A model generated the notes under the pieces. That model was not told the origin of the DNA. It worked only from the letters and a program-made list of their open reading frames with translations, and made no database searches. A DNA stretch of 64,000 bases from G963676205 sp964342525. Lineage in GTDB: Bacteria; Campylobacterota; Campylobacteria; Campylobacterales; Arcobacteraceae. Location: assembly GCA_964342525.1 (NCBI GenBank), contig CAYFGQ010000011.1, positions 8,735-72,734 on the forward strand. The letters are read 5' to 3'. A program made the position numbers and the translations under genes. Shown piece by piece: positions 24,509 through 33,995 of the stretch (positions within the stretch are counted from its first letter, which is position 1; every line of letters starts with the position of its first letter).

Positions 24509-26719
24509 ATGAGACAAAAGATACAAAAAGTAATAATCACAAATGGGGTATACGTAGTAAGTATACCTGATGTGGATCTTCAAATATTATGTGCAGCACC
24601 AGCGGATATTGTAAAGCACCTAACCCAAAAAGGGTATATTGTCTCAGCTGAAAAAAATGGTGTATCCTATGAAACAGGGCCAAATGCCATATTATTAAGT
24701 GATATCAGTGTACAAAACACCTCCTTTTCAAATCTTGGAGAATTTCCTGTACTACAAATGCTTTACCGTCAAGGTATGATCATCCCAAATCATCCAAATA
24801 ATACAGGAACAAAACCTTTATTAATTGGTTCATCAAAACAGATAAAATCTCAACTAGAATATATCTATAGGGGTAACTATGGTCTTGTCTCAAAAGAAGA
24901 GATCATGGCTACTGGAATAGGTGAAGAAGAAGCAAATGAGATGATGAGGATGAAATTAAAATTTGCTTTTGGAAAAATCCAAGATCCTTCAAATCTTTTA
25001 AATAGTATTGTTGTGGATGGAAAAGACAATACTACTGAAATAAAAGATGGTGTTACCATTACAAGAATATCTACCAATAAATTTACCATAAAATACCAAG
25101 AAGAGGAAGTAACAGTTGATCTAAATCTTCCTGAAGACAAACACTATGTAGCACCTTATAATCTAGGTTTTTATGATATAAAAAGAGAATATTTTGCAGT
25201 GATCCATTCAGGTCAAGGGGATGGTTGGGATATCCACCGTCCATCAATGGGATCAGTAATAATGTATCATGGAGAGATATATCTTGTGGATGCAGGTCCA
25301 AATATTATGAATGTATTACAATCTTTAGGGATTGGATCAAATGAGATAAAAGGATTATTTCATACCCATGCCCATGATGACCACTTTGCTGGGATTACAA
25401 CACTTATTCAAACAGGTCACAAAATTAAGTATTATGCTACTCCACTTGTAAGGGCAAGTGTTACTAAGAAAATCTCAGCTTTACTTGATGTGGAAGAGGA
25501 TGAGTTTGAAAAATATTTTGAGATCTGTGATTTAAAATTTGATGAGTGGTTTGATATTGATGGATTAGAGGTTAAACCTATTTTTTCACCACACCCTATT
25601 GAGACAAATATTTTTGTATTTAGAACTATTTGGGAGGACGGTTATAAAACCTATGCTCACTTCGCAGATATCACATCTATGAGTGTTTTAGGTAGTATGG
25701 TTACTGATGATCCTGAAGCACCAGGAATTACAGAAAAATTCTTTGAAAAAGTAAAAGAAAATTATCTTCAAGAGGTATTACTTAAAAAAATTGATGTGGG
25801 TGGTGGAATGATCCATGGTGATGCAAAAGATTTTGTTTGGGATAAAACAAATAAAATGATCCTAGCTCACACCTCATCAATGGAGTTAACTCAAACACAA
25901 AAAAGTATAGGTTCAGGTGCTCCTTTTGGTGGAGTAGATGTATTGATCCCTGATAATCAAGATCTACTTAGACGTAGTATGCATAACTACCTAACCGCTC
26001 ACTTTCCTTCAATCACCTCAGATCAAATTAGAATCTTAATGAATTGTCAAATAAAAACTTTTAATCCAGAGACTATTTTACTAAGGGAATACCAATCTGT
26101 AGATAAGGTTTATTTAGTACTTACAGGGATTATTGAGATGATTGAGTATGGTTCAGGCACAAACTCTACTTTAATCAGCTCAGGAGCATTTATTGGGGAG
26201 TTAAATACCCTACTTGATATCCACCTAAATAAAACCTATAGAGCAGTATCTTATGTAAAAGCCTTAGAAGTTCCTAGTGAACTATTTGGTGTATTTATTA
26301 AGTATAACAACCTTGAAGAGCTTATTGGTAAAAGGGTAATCAAATTTGAGATACTAAATGATTTTCCTTTATTTTCTGATCTATTATCATTTGCAGTATT
26401 AAATGACATCGCCCACTCACTGGAGACAAAAGAGTTTAAAGAAGGAGATGATATTTTATCAAGTGAAGAGGATGAATCCTTATTTTTATTAGCTTCAGGA
26501 CAAGTTGAGAAATATGTGGATGAAGATCATATCTTTAAAGTAAAAGAAAGAGGTTTCTTTGGAGAAGAACAACTTATCACAAATAAACCTAGCACTTATA
26601 AATATACAGCTAAATCTGATGTTATAGCCCATGTGATACCAAATAGTACTATAAAAAATATCCCTAGTATCTATTGGCAACTATTTGAGTCTTATAAAAA
26701 AGCTATGCGCTCTTTATAA
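24509..26719 (+). CDS. Metallo-beta-lactamase fold protein with C-terminal cyclic-nucleotide-binding domains
   Basis: This is a 736-residue cytoplasmic protein of mixed architecture. Residues 1 to about 210 match nothing I recognise. A metallo-beta-lactamase fold follows at about 215-490, with the metal motif H-x-H-x-D-H in LFHTHAHDDHFAG near residue 285 and later histidines in FSPHPIETN and GMIHGDAKDF. A cyclic-nucleotide-binding domain spans about 510-620 (VYLVLTGIIEMIEYG, GAFIGELNTLLDI), and a weaker second one runs to the end. It may be a hydrolase gated by a nucleotide or second messenger; substrate and ligand are unknown. The 3' end overlaps the convergent bioF by 17 bases. Confidence 0.78.
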   Translation: MRQKIQKVIITNGVYVVSIPDVDLQILCAAPADIVKHLTQKGYIVSAEKNGVSYETGPNAILLSDISVQNTSFSNLGEFPVLQMLYRQGMIIPNHPNNTGTKPLLIGSSKQIKSQLEYIYRGNYGLVSKEEIMATGIGEEEANEMMRMKLKFAFGKIQDPSNLLNSIVVDGKDNTTEIKDGVTITRISTNKFTIKYQEEEVTVDLNLPEDKHYVAPYNLGFYDIKREYFAVIHSGQGDGWDIHRPSMGSVIMYHGEIYLVDAGPNIMNVLQSLGIGSNEIKGLFHTHAHDDHFAGITTLIQTGHKIKYYATPLVRASVTKKISALLDVEEDEFEKYFEICDLKFDEWFDIDGLEVKPIFSPHPIETNIFVFRTIWEDGYKTYAHFADITSMSVLGSMVTDDPEAPGITEKFFEKVKENYLQEVLLKKIDVGGGMIHGDAKDFVWDKTNKMILAHTSSMELTQTQKSIGSGAPFGGVDVLIPDNQDLLRRSMHNYLTAHFPSITSDQIRILMNCQIKTFNPETILLREYQSVDKVYLVLTGIIEMIEYGSGTNSTLISSGAFIGELNTLLDIHLNKTYRAVSYVKALEVPSELFGVFIKYNNLEELIGKRVIKFEILNDFPLFSDLLSFAVLNDIAHSLETKEFKEGDDILSSEEDESLFLLASGQVEKYVDEDHIFKVKERGFFGEEQLITNKPSTYKYTAKSDVIAHVIPNSTIKNIPSIYWQLFESYKKAMRSL

Positions 26720-27809
26720 AACTAAGAACTTTTATAAGCTCTTTATCTGGAATATTTATCCTTAAAATCAATCTAATAATAGCTTTACTTACAGTTGGTT
26801 GTCTTATGGCACCAACTAAGTAACCTTTTTTCTTTAACTCTTTTTGGATCTCTTTTACTTTTTTATTATCACCAATCTCTATGGGTACAATTAACCCTTT
26901 TACTTTTATATCTAAAATATCTTGTACAAGTTGTTGTTTTTTCTTTATCTCATAGTTTAGAGATACTGAATTTTTAACTATATATTTTAAAGATTCTAAT
27001 CCTAAAGCAATATCAAATACAGATGGTGCTGTGGTATAGATAATAGCCTTCGCTCTATTTTCTAGAAACTTTATAATATGAGCTGAGCCTAAAATATAAG
27101 CTCCATATGAGCCATAAGCTTTTCCTAAAGTACCCATTTTGATATGATTCTTTTTAGGTTTAATACCATAATAATCAAATATACCAAGAAGATTCTCCCC
27201 CAGTACCCCTGAACTATGTGCTTCATCTACAATTAAAAAAGCTCCAATATCATCTGCAATATCAAAAAACTCTTTTGGCATTAAATCACCACTCATAGAA
27301 TAAATACCCTCAACAGCAATAATAAGCCTAGAATTTTTATACTGAGGTGTTAAATATTGTTTTGCCTTTTCAAATAGATCTTTAACATCATTATGTTTAA
27401 ATACTACAATCTCACCCTGCACATATTTTGTAGCTAACATACCACTAGCATGATATTCTTCATCGATGAATAAAACATCACCTTTTCTTACCATGGCTTC
27501 TATCATAGATATATTTGCCAAAAAACCACTTCCTACTACAATACCATCTTCAAACTCATTTGCCTTACAAAGTCTTTGTTCAAACTCTTTATGTATAGGA
27601 TGGTACCCGTTTACGAGCATCGATGCCTTTGGTCCAAAATATTTAGAAGTGGCTACTTTTTTAAAAGCTTTTTTTAGTAATTTCTTTTTATGGGCAAGTC
27701 CTAGATAATCGTTTGAAGCCATATCTAAAATAGAATTATCAAAGATTTCTCTAGTTCTTAATCTATTTGATTTTTCTATTATATTTAGTTCTTTTGTGTA
27801 GTCATTCAT
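26703..27809 (-). CDS. bioF: 8-amino-7-oxononanoate synthase (alpha-oxoamine synthase)
   Basis: BioF condenses pimeloyl thioester with alanine in biotin synthesis. The 368 residues show the PLP fold type I features: DEAHSSGVLGE at 195-205 and the PLP lysine K230 in MGTLGKAYGSYGAYILG. ASNDYLGLA at 31-39 and MLVNGYHPIH at 64-73 closely follow the Helicobacter BioF pattern. Other alpha-oxoamine synthases share the fold, but the N-terminal motifs and the presence of bioB in the window favour BioF. Its start overlaps the stop of yraN, and its end runs into the convergent MBL-fusion gene. Confidence 0.88.
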   Translation of the reverse strand: MNDYTKELNIIEKSNRLRTREIFDNSILDMASNDYLGLAHKKKLLKKAFKKVATSKYFGPKASMLVNGYHPIHKEFEQRLCKANEFEDGIVVGSGFLANISMIEAMVRKGDVLFIDEEYHASGMLATKYVQGEIVVFKHNDVKDLFEKAKQYLTPQYKNSRLIIAVEGIYSMSGDLMPKEFFDIADDIGAFLIVDEAHSSGVLGENLLGIFDYYGIKPKKNHIKMGTLGKAYGSYGAYILGSAHIIKFLENRAKAIIYTTAPSVFDIALGLESLKYIVKNSVSLNYEIKKKQQLVQDILDIKVKGLIVPIEIGDNKKVKEIQKELKKKGYLVGAIRQPTVSKAIIRLILRINIPDKELIKVLSFIKSA

Positions 27810-28135
27810 ATAGTTATATTTTCCAGTAATTCAATATCATCATTTTGTATACTTATCACATCTATAGAGTACGCCACATCAAGTCTTTTTACTTTTAAAT
27901 AGTAGTGTACACTTTTTATTAGTTTTCTTAGTTTTGAGGGGCTTACATTGTATATTGGATCAAAGTTTGAGCCACTTTTAACCTCTATAAAGTGATAGAT
28001 ATCATCTTTTTTTGCAATGATATCTATTTCACCCATATTTTTAGCATAAAAGTTACGCTCTATTATATTAAATTTATCTTTTTTTAAAAACTCTATAGCT
28101 TTTTGCTCAGCTAGATCACCCTTATGCCGGCTCAA
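27806..28135 (-). CDS. YraN/UPF0102-family protein (nuclease-like fold)
   Basis: This is a 109-residue protein of the YraN (UPF0102) family, which has a restriction-endonuclease-like fold resembling Holliday-junction resolvases. The pattern GEIDIIAKKDDIYHFIEVKS (about 35-54) supplies the D and E-x-K residues typical of the fold. The N-terminal KGDLAEQKAIEFLKK is also characteristic. Its cellular role is not established. It overlaps the end of the molybdoenzyme gene and the start of bioF, so the three are probably one transcript. Confidence 0.88.
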   Translation of the reverse strand: MSRHKGDLAEQKAIEFLKKDKFNIIERNFYAKNMGEIDIIAKKDDIYHFIEVKSGSNFDPIYNVSPSKLRKLIKSVHYYLKVKRLDVAYSIDVISIQNDDIELLENITI

Positions 28136-30200
28136 CTTCTACCTTTACAGATTTAAATCTTGCTGTCATAATAAGATCATCTGCCTCATCACCAAATACA
28201 TAGTTTATATGGGATGCAGCGTGATGGAAAGTTGTATATAAAGTTCCAGGTTTTACAGATTTTACAAACTTAACAGGTAAAGGGTTTGTTTGCCCATACT
28301 CAGATTTTAAAATCACTTTTTCACTAGAGAATTTATCTTTATCTTCAATACTTACTAAAAGAATATCCTCATCATATTTTGATTGAAGTTTTTCGCTCTG
28401 TTTTGTTTGAGCTGCATTATTATAATGAACTAAGATTCTTCCTGTTGTAAGATAGTAATACTTCTCATCAACAGTATTAGTTAAAAGCTCTTTTACTTGA
28501 TTTCTTAGTTTATATTGATGATATTTGAAATGCCCTTGTCCATCTTCTGTTCTAAAACTCTCTAAGTGAAGTCTTGGTGTTCCCTCTTTTTGTATTGGCC
28601 ACTGCATACCACTACTTCTATGTTTACTTAGCTTTTTATAAGATGCTCCACCAAAACGATATGGAGCAGCCTCTCTAGCTTCATTCCATACATCTTCACT
28701 TGTATCATATAAGAATTCACCATTTATTTTATTTTCAATATCCCTTAATACTTCCCAGTCATCTGGAAGATCACACTCTACTAAAGGTTGAGATAGATGA
28801 AGTCTTCTCATGGCATTTACATAAATACCTGTTTTTTCATAAGCAGATTTCACACCAAATACAACATCTGCTTTTTTTGCTACTTCATTCATAAATAAAT
28901 CTTGGACAACAATTAATTCTAAGTGTTCTAAAGCTTCATCAACTTTATTTTGATTTGGATGGATATGATTAATATCTTCACCCATATTATACATAGCTTT
29001 TACATTACCTTTAATCATCTCATCAATTAATTGTGGGGTCATAAGACCTATCTCATCAGGAGTTTGATAATCTGGTAAATAATATGGTAAACAACCCATA
29101 TCACAAGTACCTTGTACATTATTTTGACCACGCAATGGCATAAGACCTGCACCCTCTTTCCCAACATTTCCAGTCATAAGAGCAAGGTGAGTAATAGCCA
29201 TAACCGCCTTACTTCCATCAAGGTGTTCTGAGATACCAAGTCCCCAAAAGATCATAGATCTTTTTGTAGCATATTCTCTTGCAATAGCAGGGATAGTATC
29301 TGCTAATGTTTCATACCCCTTTAGTTTTCTAAAAAACTCTGGATTTGCATATTCATCATTTAAGATCTTTTCTTTATAATCCTCAAAATCTACACAACGT
29401 GATTTTACAAACTCTTTATTATAAAGTTCCTCTTTTAAAATCACATATGCCATAGCATTTAAAGTAAGTAGATTTGCTTCATATGGAAGTACTGCTTCAT
29501 ATTTTGCAAATTTGCCGAGCTGGATTTTTCTTACATCCATCACGGCGATGCTACAGGCTTTATTTTTATTGGCTTCAATCATCCTATTTGCTACAATTGG
29601 ATGAGCTTCAGTAGTATTTGAGCCTATTACTATCATGAATTCTGTTTTATAAATATCATCATATGGATTTGTAGCTGCGCCCTCACCTATTGTTTGACGC
29701 ATACCACTAAGACTTGGCGAATGACATACTCTTGCACAATTATCAATATTTGGTGAGTCCATAGCAACTCTTGTAAATTTTTGTAAGGAGTAACTACTCT
29801 CACAGCTAGTTCTAGCACCACCCATAGCACAAAAGGAGTGACGACCATATTTCTCTTTAATCTGCCCTAGTTTCCATGCCACTAAAGAAGTTGAGAATTC
29901 ATAGTTTGCTTCATACCAATCTTCATCAAAATCTTTTAAAGTTTTACTTCTTGCTTGAAGCTCCCTTGGCATATTTTTAAAATTTTCTTTAATAAAAGAT
30001 TTTTTTACTCTAACATTTCTAATTCTATTAGGTGAATCAACAAAGTCATATCCAAATTTACCCTTGATACAAAGTTTACCCTGAGATACATACCCATCAC
30101 TTTGTGCATAAATCTTTTGGATCTTATTATCTTTTACTTGAGCTGTAATATCACAACCAACACCACAATAAGTACAAACCGAACTAATATCTGCAACCAT
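28122..30200 (-). CDS. Formate-dehydrogenase-like molybdopterin oxidoreductase, catalytic subunit
   Basis: This is a 692-residue molybdo-bis-PGD enzyme. The N-terminal [4Fe-4S] motif is C9-x2-C12-x3-C16-x27-C44. The probable Mo ligand is a cysteine in CARVCHSPSLSGM near residue 157, the pattern seen in formate dehydrogenases, with no in-frame TGA for selenocysteine. MPLRGQNNVQGTCDMG and the C-terminal dinucleotide-binding domain (TGRILVHYNNAAQTKQS) are also typical. There is no Tat signal, so it is cytoplasmic. No beta, gamma or FdhD partners are adjacent. Nitrate reductase is possible but less likely. Confidence 0.85.
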   Translation of the reverse strand: MVADISSVCTYCGVGCDITAQVKDNKIQKIYAQSDGYVSQGKLCIKGKFGYDFVDSPNRIRNVRVKKSFIKENFKNMPRELQARSKTLKDFDEDWYEANYEFSTSLVAWKLGQIKEKYGRHSFCAMGGARTSCESSYSLQKFTRVAMDSPNIDNCARVCHSPSLSGMRQTIGEGAATNPYDDIYKTEFMIVIGSNTTEAHPIVANRMIEANKNKACSIAVMDVRKIQLGKFAKYEAVLPYEANLLTLNAMAYVILKEELYNKEFVKSRCVDFEDYKEKILNDEYANPEFFRKLKGYETLADTIPAIAREYATKRSMIFWGLGISEHLDGSKAVMAITHLALMTGNVGKEGAGLMPLRGQNNVQGTCDMGCLPYYLPDYQTPDEIGLMTPQLIDEMIKGNVKAMYNMGEDINHIHPNQNKVDEALEHLELIVVQDLFMNEVAKKADVVFGVKSAYEKTGIYVNAMRRLHLSQPLVECDLPDDWEVLRDIENKINGEFLYDTSEDVWNEAREAAPYRFGGASYKKLSKHRSSGMQWPIQKEGTPRLHLESFRTEDGQGHFKYHQYKLRNQVKELLTNTVDEKYYYLTTGRILVHYNNAAQTKQSEKLQSKYDEDILLVSIEDKDKFSSEKVILKSEYGQTNPLPVKFVKSVKPGTLYTTFHHAASHINYVFGDEADDLIMTARFKSVKVEVEPA

Positions 30201-30297
30201 ATCCCAACCTTAGTATATAAAATTAGTAAAGTTTATCTAAATTAAAATAAAGGTTTTTGTAGTTAAATTTTTTTTACTATTTTGATAATAAGAGAGT

Positions 30298-30711
30298 TTA
30301 TTTATTAGCTTGATATGGAACTTTATTCATAATACTAAACCAATCTCGGGAAAAATGTTTTTTTATGTAAGATTTTCTATGTGGCACTAAACACCCTGAG
30401 CAGTTTTGATGAATAGCTGTATCTGATATATATTGTGCTCCATCTTTAGAATCAATATCACAATAGCTTTTTAATTTCTCTTCCCCAGAGGTTAATCTAA
30501 AATTTGGACATCCACAAAGATAACAATTAAGTTCTTCCATATCATGACATTTCTTATTATCTTTATATAAGGGACAAAAATCTGGCTCTTTTTCTACCAT
30601 ATTATCAAAAAAGAAATACTCTATAAGTTCATCATCACTAAAATGACTTAACTTCTCTATAATTTTTTTATGCTTTTGCCCTTGAAGCTCTAGCCATTCT
30701 TGATATGTCAA
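30298..30711 (-). CDS. Small cysteine-rich protein
   Basis: This 137-residue protein has a cysteine-rich centre (DFCPLYKDNKKCHD, LNCYLCGCPNFR) that resembles the cysteine-rich small domain family (PF04071), followed by CDIDSKDG and HQNCSGCLVPHRKSYIKKHF. About ten cysteines suggest metal or Fe-S binding. The function is not known to me. Its start directly follows the stop of the WbaP/WcaJ-like gene, so it is transcribed at the end of the polysaccharide locus, 97 bases before the molybdoenzyme gene. Confidence 0.75.
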   Translation of the reverse strand: MTYQEWLELQGQKHKKIIEKLSHFSDDELIEYFFFDNMVEKEPDFCPLYKDNKKCHDMEELNCYLCGCPNFRLTSGEEKLKSYCDIDSKDGAQYISDTAIHQNCSGCLVPHRKSYIKKHFSRDWFSIMNKVPYQANK

Positions 30712-32049
30712 TTAACTAGCTCCAGCTTTAGATAAAACTACCTTTATAGTTTTCATCAAAATAACAAAGTCCAACCATAAAGACCAGTTCCTTATATACC
30801 AAACATCTAAATCTTTTCTCTCTTCAAAATCAAGTTCATTTCTTCCACTTACTTGCCATAAACCAGTAATTCCTGGCTTTACATGAAGAATAGTATCTAA
30901 TTCATCTTCTAGCTTTACACGTTCATTTATCATATAAGGTCTTGGACCAATTAATGACATTTTCCTTTGTAAAACATTTATTAACTGAGGGAGTTCATCA
31001 AGGGATGTTTTTCTTAGTATATTTCCAGTTTTTGTTATTCTTGGATCATTTATGTATTTGTGGTATTTATTATAATACTCAACTTCTTGAGGATTGTTTT
31101 CTAAATATTTTTTTAATATATTATCTCCATCAACATACATTGTCCTATACTTATAACATGAAAATAGTTCTTCATCCTTACCTAAACGTTTTTGCTTAAA
31201 TATAACAGGTCCTGGAGAATCAAGTTTTATTAAAATACTTATAAAAATATGGATAAATAAGAATATTGGTAGAATAAATAAAGACATGAAAAATTCCATC
31301 AATGCCTTTATATATACATTATATTGAACTAATAATTTATTTTCAACATTTATAGCAGAACTTCTAATATTAAAATATTCTATAATATCTGCCTCAGCAA
31401 AGTTTATTGTAGTCAAATAAGGGATCAAATACACATCTTTTGTTAGTTTAGAATATTTTCTCATTATCAAATCTAATTCTTTTATATCATACCCATAAGA
31501 AGAAATAAGTGCAATATCAAATTTTCTATTGTCATAAATATAACCAAAATACCAGTTTGATCTAATCTCTTTTCTAATCTCTTTTTTTCTTTTTGTCTTA
31601 CCTATAATATTTACCCGTAATTTAAATATGTCAAAACTAAAAAGTAATTTTTTTATGTATCTTTTTGATAGGGGAATAGTAAAAGAAGAAAATAAGAAAA
31701 ATAAAAAAATAAAACTTCTTGAATAATCTCCACTAGTTTTTGTTAATGCAATTATAGAAAGTACTGCAATAAAACTGAAAAAAAGTGCTTTAAATATCCT
31801 TTTAGTATCAGTCCAAAAATCAAAACGTTTAAAATATATCTTTTCATAAACAAGCATCATCAAAACAATAATAATTACCCATGCAAATTTTTCAATACTA
31901 TATTTTCTAAAATCAGGTAAGCTATGGGCAAAATAGTTTTCTCTAATATAACTAGTAATCTCAAAAGTTCCTAAGATAACTAATATATCAGAAAGAATCA
32001 ATAATGATAAGAGTAATAAGAATTTCCAATTTGATTTAATTAACGTCAT
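30712..32049 (-). CDS. Polyprenyl-phosphate sugar-1-phosphate transferase (WbaP/WcaJ type)
   Basis: This starts glycan assembly by moving a sugar-1-phosphate from a nucleotide sugar to undecaprenyl phosphate. The 445 residues have four N-terminal membrane helices and a CoA-binding-like middle. The C-terminal catalytic domain contains SPGPVIFKQKRLGKDEELF, YKYRTM, KTSLDELPQLINVL, LIGPRPYM and VKPGITGLWQVSGRNELDFE. The sugar (glucose or galactose) cannot be read. It is probably the initiator for the rhamnose-rich O-chain encoded upstream, distinct from PglC at 49273. A TATAAT lies only 7 bases before the ATG. Confidence 0.9.
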   Translation of the reverse strand: MTLIKSNWKFLLLLSLLILSDILVILGTFEITSYIRENYFAHSLPDFRKYSIEKFAWVIIIVLMMLVYEKIYFKRFDFWTDTKRIFKALFFSFIAVLSIIALTKTSGDYSRSFIFLFFLFSSFTIPLSKRYIKKLLFSFDIFKLRVNIIGKTKRKKEIRKEIRSNWYFGYIYDNRKFDIALISSYGYDIKELDLIMRKYSKLTKDVYLIPYLTTINFAEADIIEYFNIRSSAINVENKLLVQYNVYIKALMEFFMSLFILPIFLFIHIFISILIKLDSPGPVIFKQKRLGKDEELFSCYKYRTMYVDGDNILKKYLENNPQEVEYYNKYHKYINDPRITKTGNILRKTSLDELPQLINVLQRKMSLIGPRPYMINERVKLEDELDTILHVKPGITGLWQVSGRNELDFEERKDLDVWYIRNWSLWLDFVILMKTIKVVLSKAGAS

Positions 32050-32056
32050 AAGGTGG

Positions 32057-32062
32057 ATTATA
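32057..32062 (-). promoter_or_regulatory. Candidate -10 box immediately upstream of the WbaP-like gene
   Basis: TATAAT on the minus strand ends 7 bases before the ATG at 32049, in a 92-base gap, one of the wider ones in the locus. If used, the transcript would be leaderless or nearly so. No ribosome binding site is visible before this ATG. Confidence 0.35.
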
Positions 32063-32141
32063 CTATAAGTTTTGTTTATTTGTGTTTATAAGATAAAAAG
32101 GTACGTTTGGTTAAGAAGAAAGAAAAAATATTTTATATCAT

Positions 32142-33044
32142 TTACCCCCACCATCTCCTATGCATACTAAAAGATTTTACTAAAGATAGAGGCAAACTAT
32201 TATATTTATATCCTAATTTATAACCTAAATACTTAGCAACTATTCTAAAGAAGGAAATAGGAAGTAAAAAAATACTTTCATTTTTAATTATATATTTCCA
32301 CTCAGAGAGAACAAACTTCTTTCCTTCTGATTCTGGTTTTCCAAACTCTTGTAATATCCAATTTTCAGACTTATGAAATACTCCAATATCAAAATACCTT
32401 TTAAATTCCTCAAGTATAGTATATCCATGTGAGTGATAAACTTTTGCATCAGCTTCATAGCAAAGTTTATAGCCTGCCTTAAGTAAAAGTGCACCAGCAT
32501 ACATATCTTCACCTAGTATTAGCCCATCTTTAAAATATCCAACCTCTTTTAATGCCTCAGTTTTATAAGCTGCAAAACTGTCTGAAAGAAAGGCTGTTTT
32601 GATGCCATATTTATATTTATCTTTAAACTCTCTTTTATAGCTAGTTTCTCCATAATTAAAAAGTCTTAAATGAGTTCCAAAAACACTCTCATTTGGATAT
32701 GGCAGTTGCCTTCCATAAACAGCACCTACACTCTCATCTTCAAATACAGATACAAGGTTTTTAATACAATTTTTATCATAAGGTAATGCATCTTGGGTTA
32801 GAAATACTACAATATCACTTTGTTTATATTTGGCTCCTAATGCTCTAGTTCCACCATGATCAAAATCTTTTCTATCTATAACTAAAGTCTCAATTCCTAA
32901 ATTTTCTAATATTTCTACAGTATCATCATCAGATGAGGAATCAATTACTAAGATCTCAATATTATCACTTTTTAATAATTCTATTTGTTCAACTATTGTT
33001 TTACTAGCATTAAGGGTTGGTATTATACATAATATTTTTTTCAT
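32142..33044 (-). CDS. GT2 glycosyltransferase, rhamnosyltransferase-like
   Basis: This is a 300-residue GT-A fold inverting transferase, cytoplasmic with membrane association. The nucleotide-sugar-binding motif IPTLNASKTI is at residues 9-18 and DSSSDDDT lies near 35-42. The acidic segment VVFLTQDALPYD near residues 75-86 stands in for the DxD, and the motif ILGEDMYAG comes later. FDHGGTRALG is characteristic of putative rhamnosyltransferases of O-chain loci. It overlaps the next upstream gene (ATGA). It probably adds a rhamnose to the chain exported by Wzm/Wzt. Confidence 0.85.
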   Translation of the reverse strand: MKKILCIIPTLNASKTIVEQIELLKSDNIEILVIDSSSDDDTVEILENLGIETLVIDRKDFDHGGTRALGAKYKQSDIVVFLTQDALPYDKNCIKNLVSVFEDESVGAVYGRQLPYPNESVFGTHLRLFNYGETSYKREFKDKYKYGIKTAFLSDSFAAYKTEALKEVGYFKDGLILGEDMYAGALLLKAGYKLCYEADAKVYHSHGYTILEEFKRYFDIGVFHKSENWILQEFGKPESEGKKFVLSEWKYIIKNESIFLLPISFFRIVAKYLGYKLGYKYNSLPLSLVKSFSMHRRWWG

Positions 33045-33967
33045 ATTTTTATAAATAATCCTATGTTTCTTGTTATCTTATTTTTCAATATCTTATATTT
33101 GGACAAAATATACCATCTTTTATAAAAAGGATATGTTTGAATATTTATAAACTCTTCTAAGATCTCTTTTTTTTCATCATTTAATTGCTCTTTATAAATC
33201 TCAAGAAATAGCTTTGCTTGAATCAAATATTTATTAATGTTTATATTTGTAAATTTTAAAAGCTTTTGTAAAATAGCCATAAAATTAAATTTCGATGCAC
33301 CAGTATCATTAGCTAAATGTTGCCTATAAAGAACAGTTGGCTCCCTTAAATAAACTATCTTACCAAAGGCTGATGCAACCATAGCTATCCACCAATCATG
33401 CATAATAACATCTTGAGGTATTTCACTAGAAAGCTCTGCACACTTTTTATTTATCATGATAGTATTACCAGTGATAATATTTTGAACTAAAAGGGTATTT
33501 AAATTATCTCTATTTGGATCAATTTGTTGATAATCCCAATATGATCTACTAAGTAAATTTAAATTTTCATCAACCACTTCTAGATTTGTATGTACTAATA
33601 TTGGAATATTTTTTCCATCTTTTTCTTGATCTTTTAACTTAGCAAAACTCTTTAATACTTTATTTCTCTTCCAAATATCATCTTGATCACAAAACATAAA
33701 ATACTCATATTTTTCTAAGGACAAAGCATATTCTAAAAGTATTGAAAAATTCTCTTTTGCAGAACTTGAACTTTGTATATCTTTTATAAGTTTTATATTT
33801 TCATTCCCTTTTTCATACTCTTTTATAATCTTTAAAGTATCATCTTTTGAGCCATCATCCCTAATCAATATGTCGATTTGTACAGATTGATTCACTAAAC
33901 TTTTTAATTGCTCCTCTAGGAAGTACTCTCCATTATATGTTGCTAATAAAACTACTATATTATTCAT
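33041..33967 (-). CDS. GT2 glycosyltransferase, rhamnosyltransferase-like
   Basis: This 308-residue family 2 transferase starts VVLLATYNGEYFLEEQLKSL and has IRDDGSKDDT, a DxD-type motif in YFMFCDQDDIWK, and the acceptor-side VIMHDWWIAMVASAFG typical of rhamnosyltransferases such as RgpB/WbbL relatives. The region LYRQHLANDTGAS also matches this subfamily. It sits between the RgpF-fusion gene and another GT2 gene, consistent with rhamnan chain synthesis. The acceptor and linkage are unknown. Confidence 0.87.
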   Translation of the reverse strand: MNNIVVLLATYNGEYFLEEQLKSLVNQSVQIDILIRDDGSKDDTLKIIKEYEKGNENIKLIKDIQSSSSAKENFSILLEYALSLEKYEYFMFCDQDDIWKRNKVLKSFAKLKDQEKDGKNIPILVHTNLEVVDENLNLLSRSYWDYQQIDPNRDNLNTLLVQNIITGNTIMINKKCAELSSEIPQDVIMHDWWIAMVASAFGKIVYLREPTVLYRQHLANDTGASKFNFMAILQKLLKFTNININKYLIQAKLFLEIYKEQLNDEKKEILEEFINIQTYPFYKRWYILSKYKILKNKITRNIGLFIKI

Positions 33968-33995
33968 AAATTTCTAAAGTTTTTCATTTACAAAG

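Noticed and set aside
29690..29760. Selenocysteine in the formate-dehydrogenase-like enzyme
   Set aside because: The Mo-ligand motif reads with an ordinary Cys codon and no in-frame TGA occurs.
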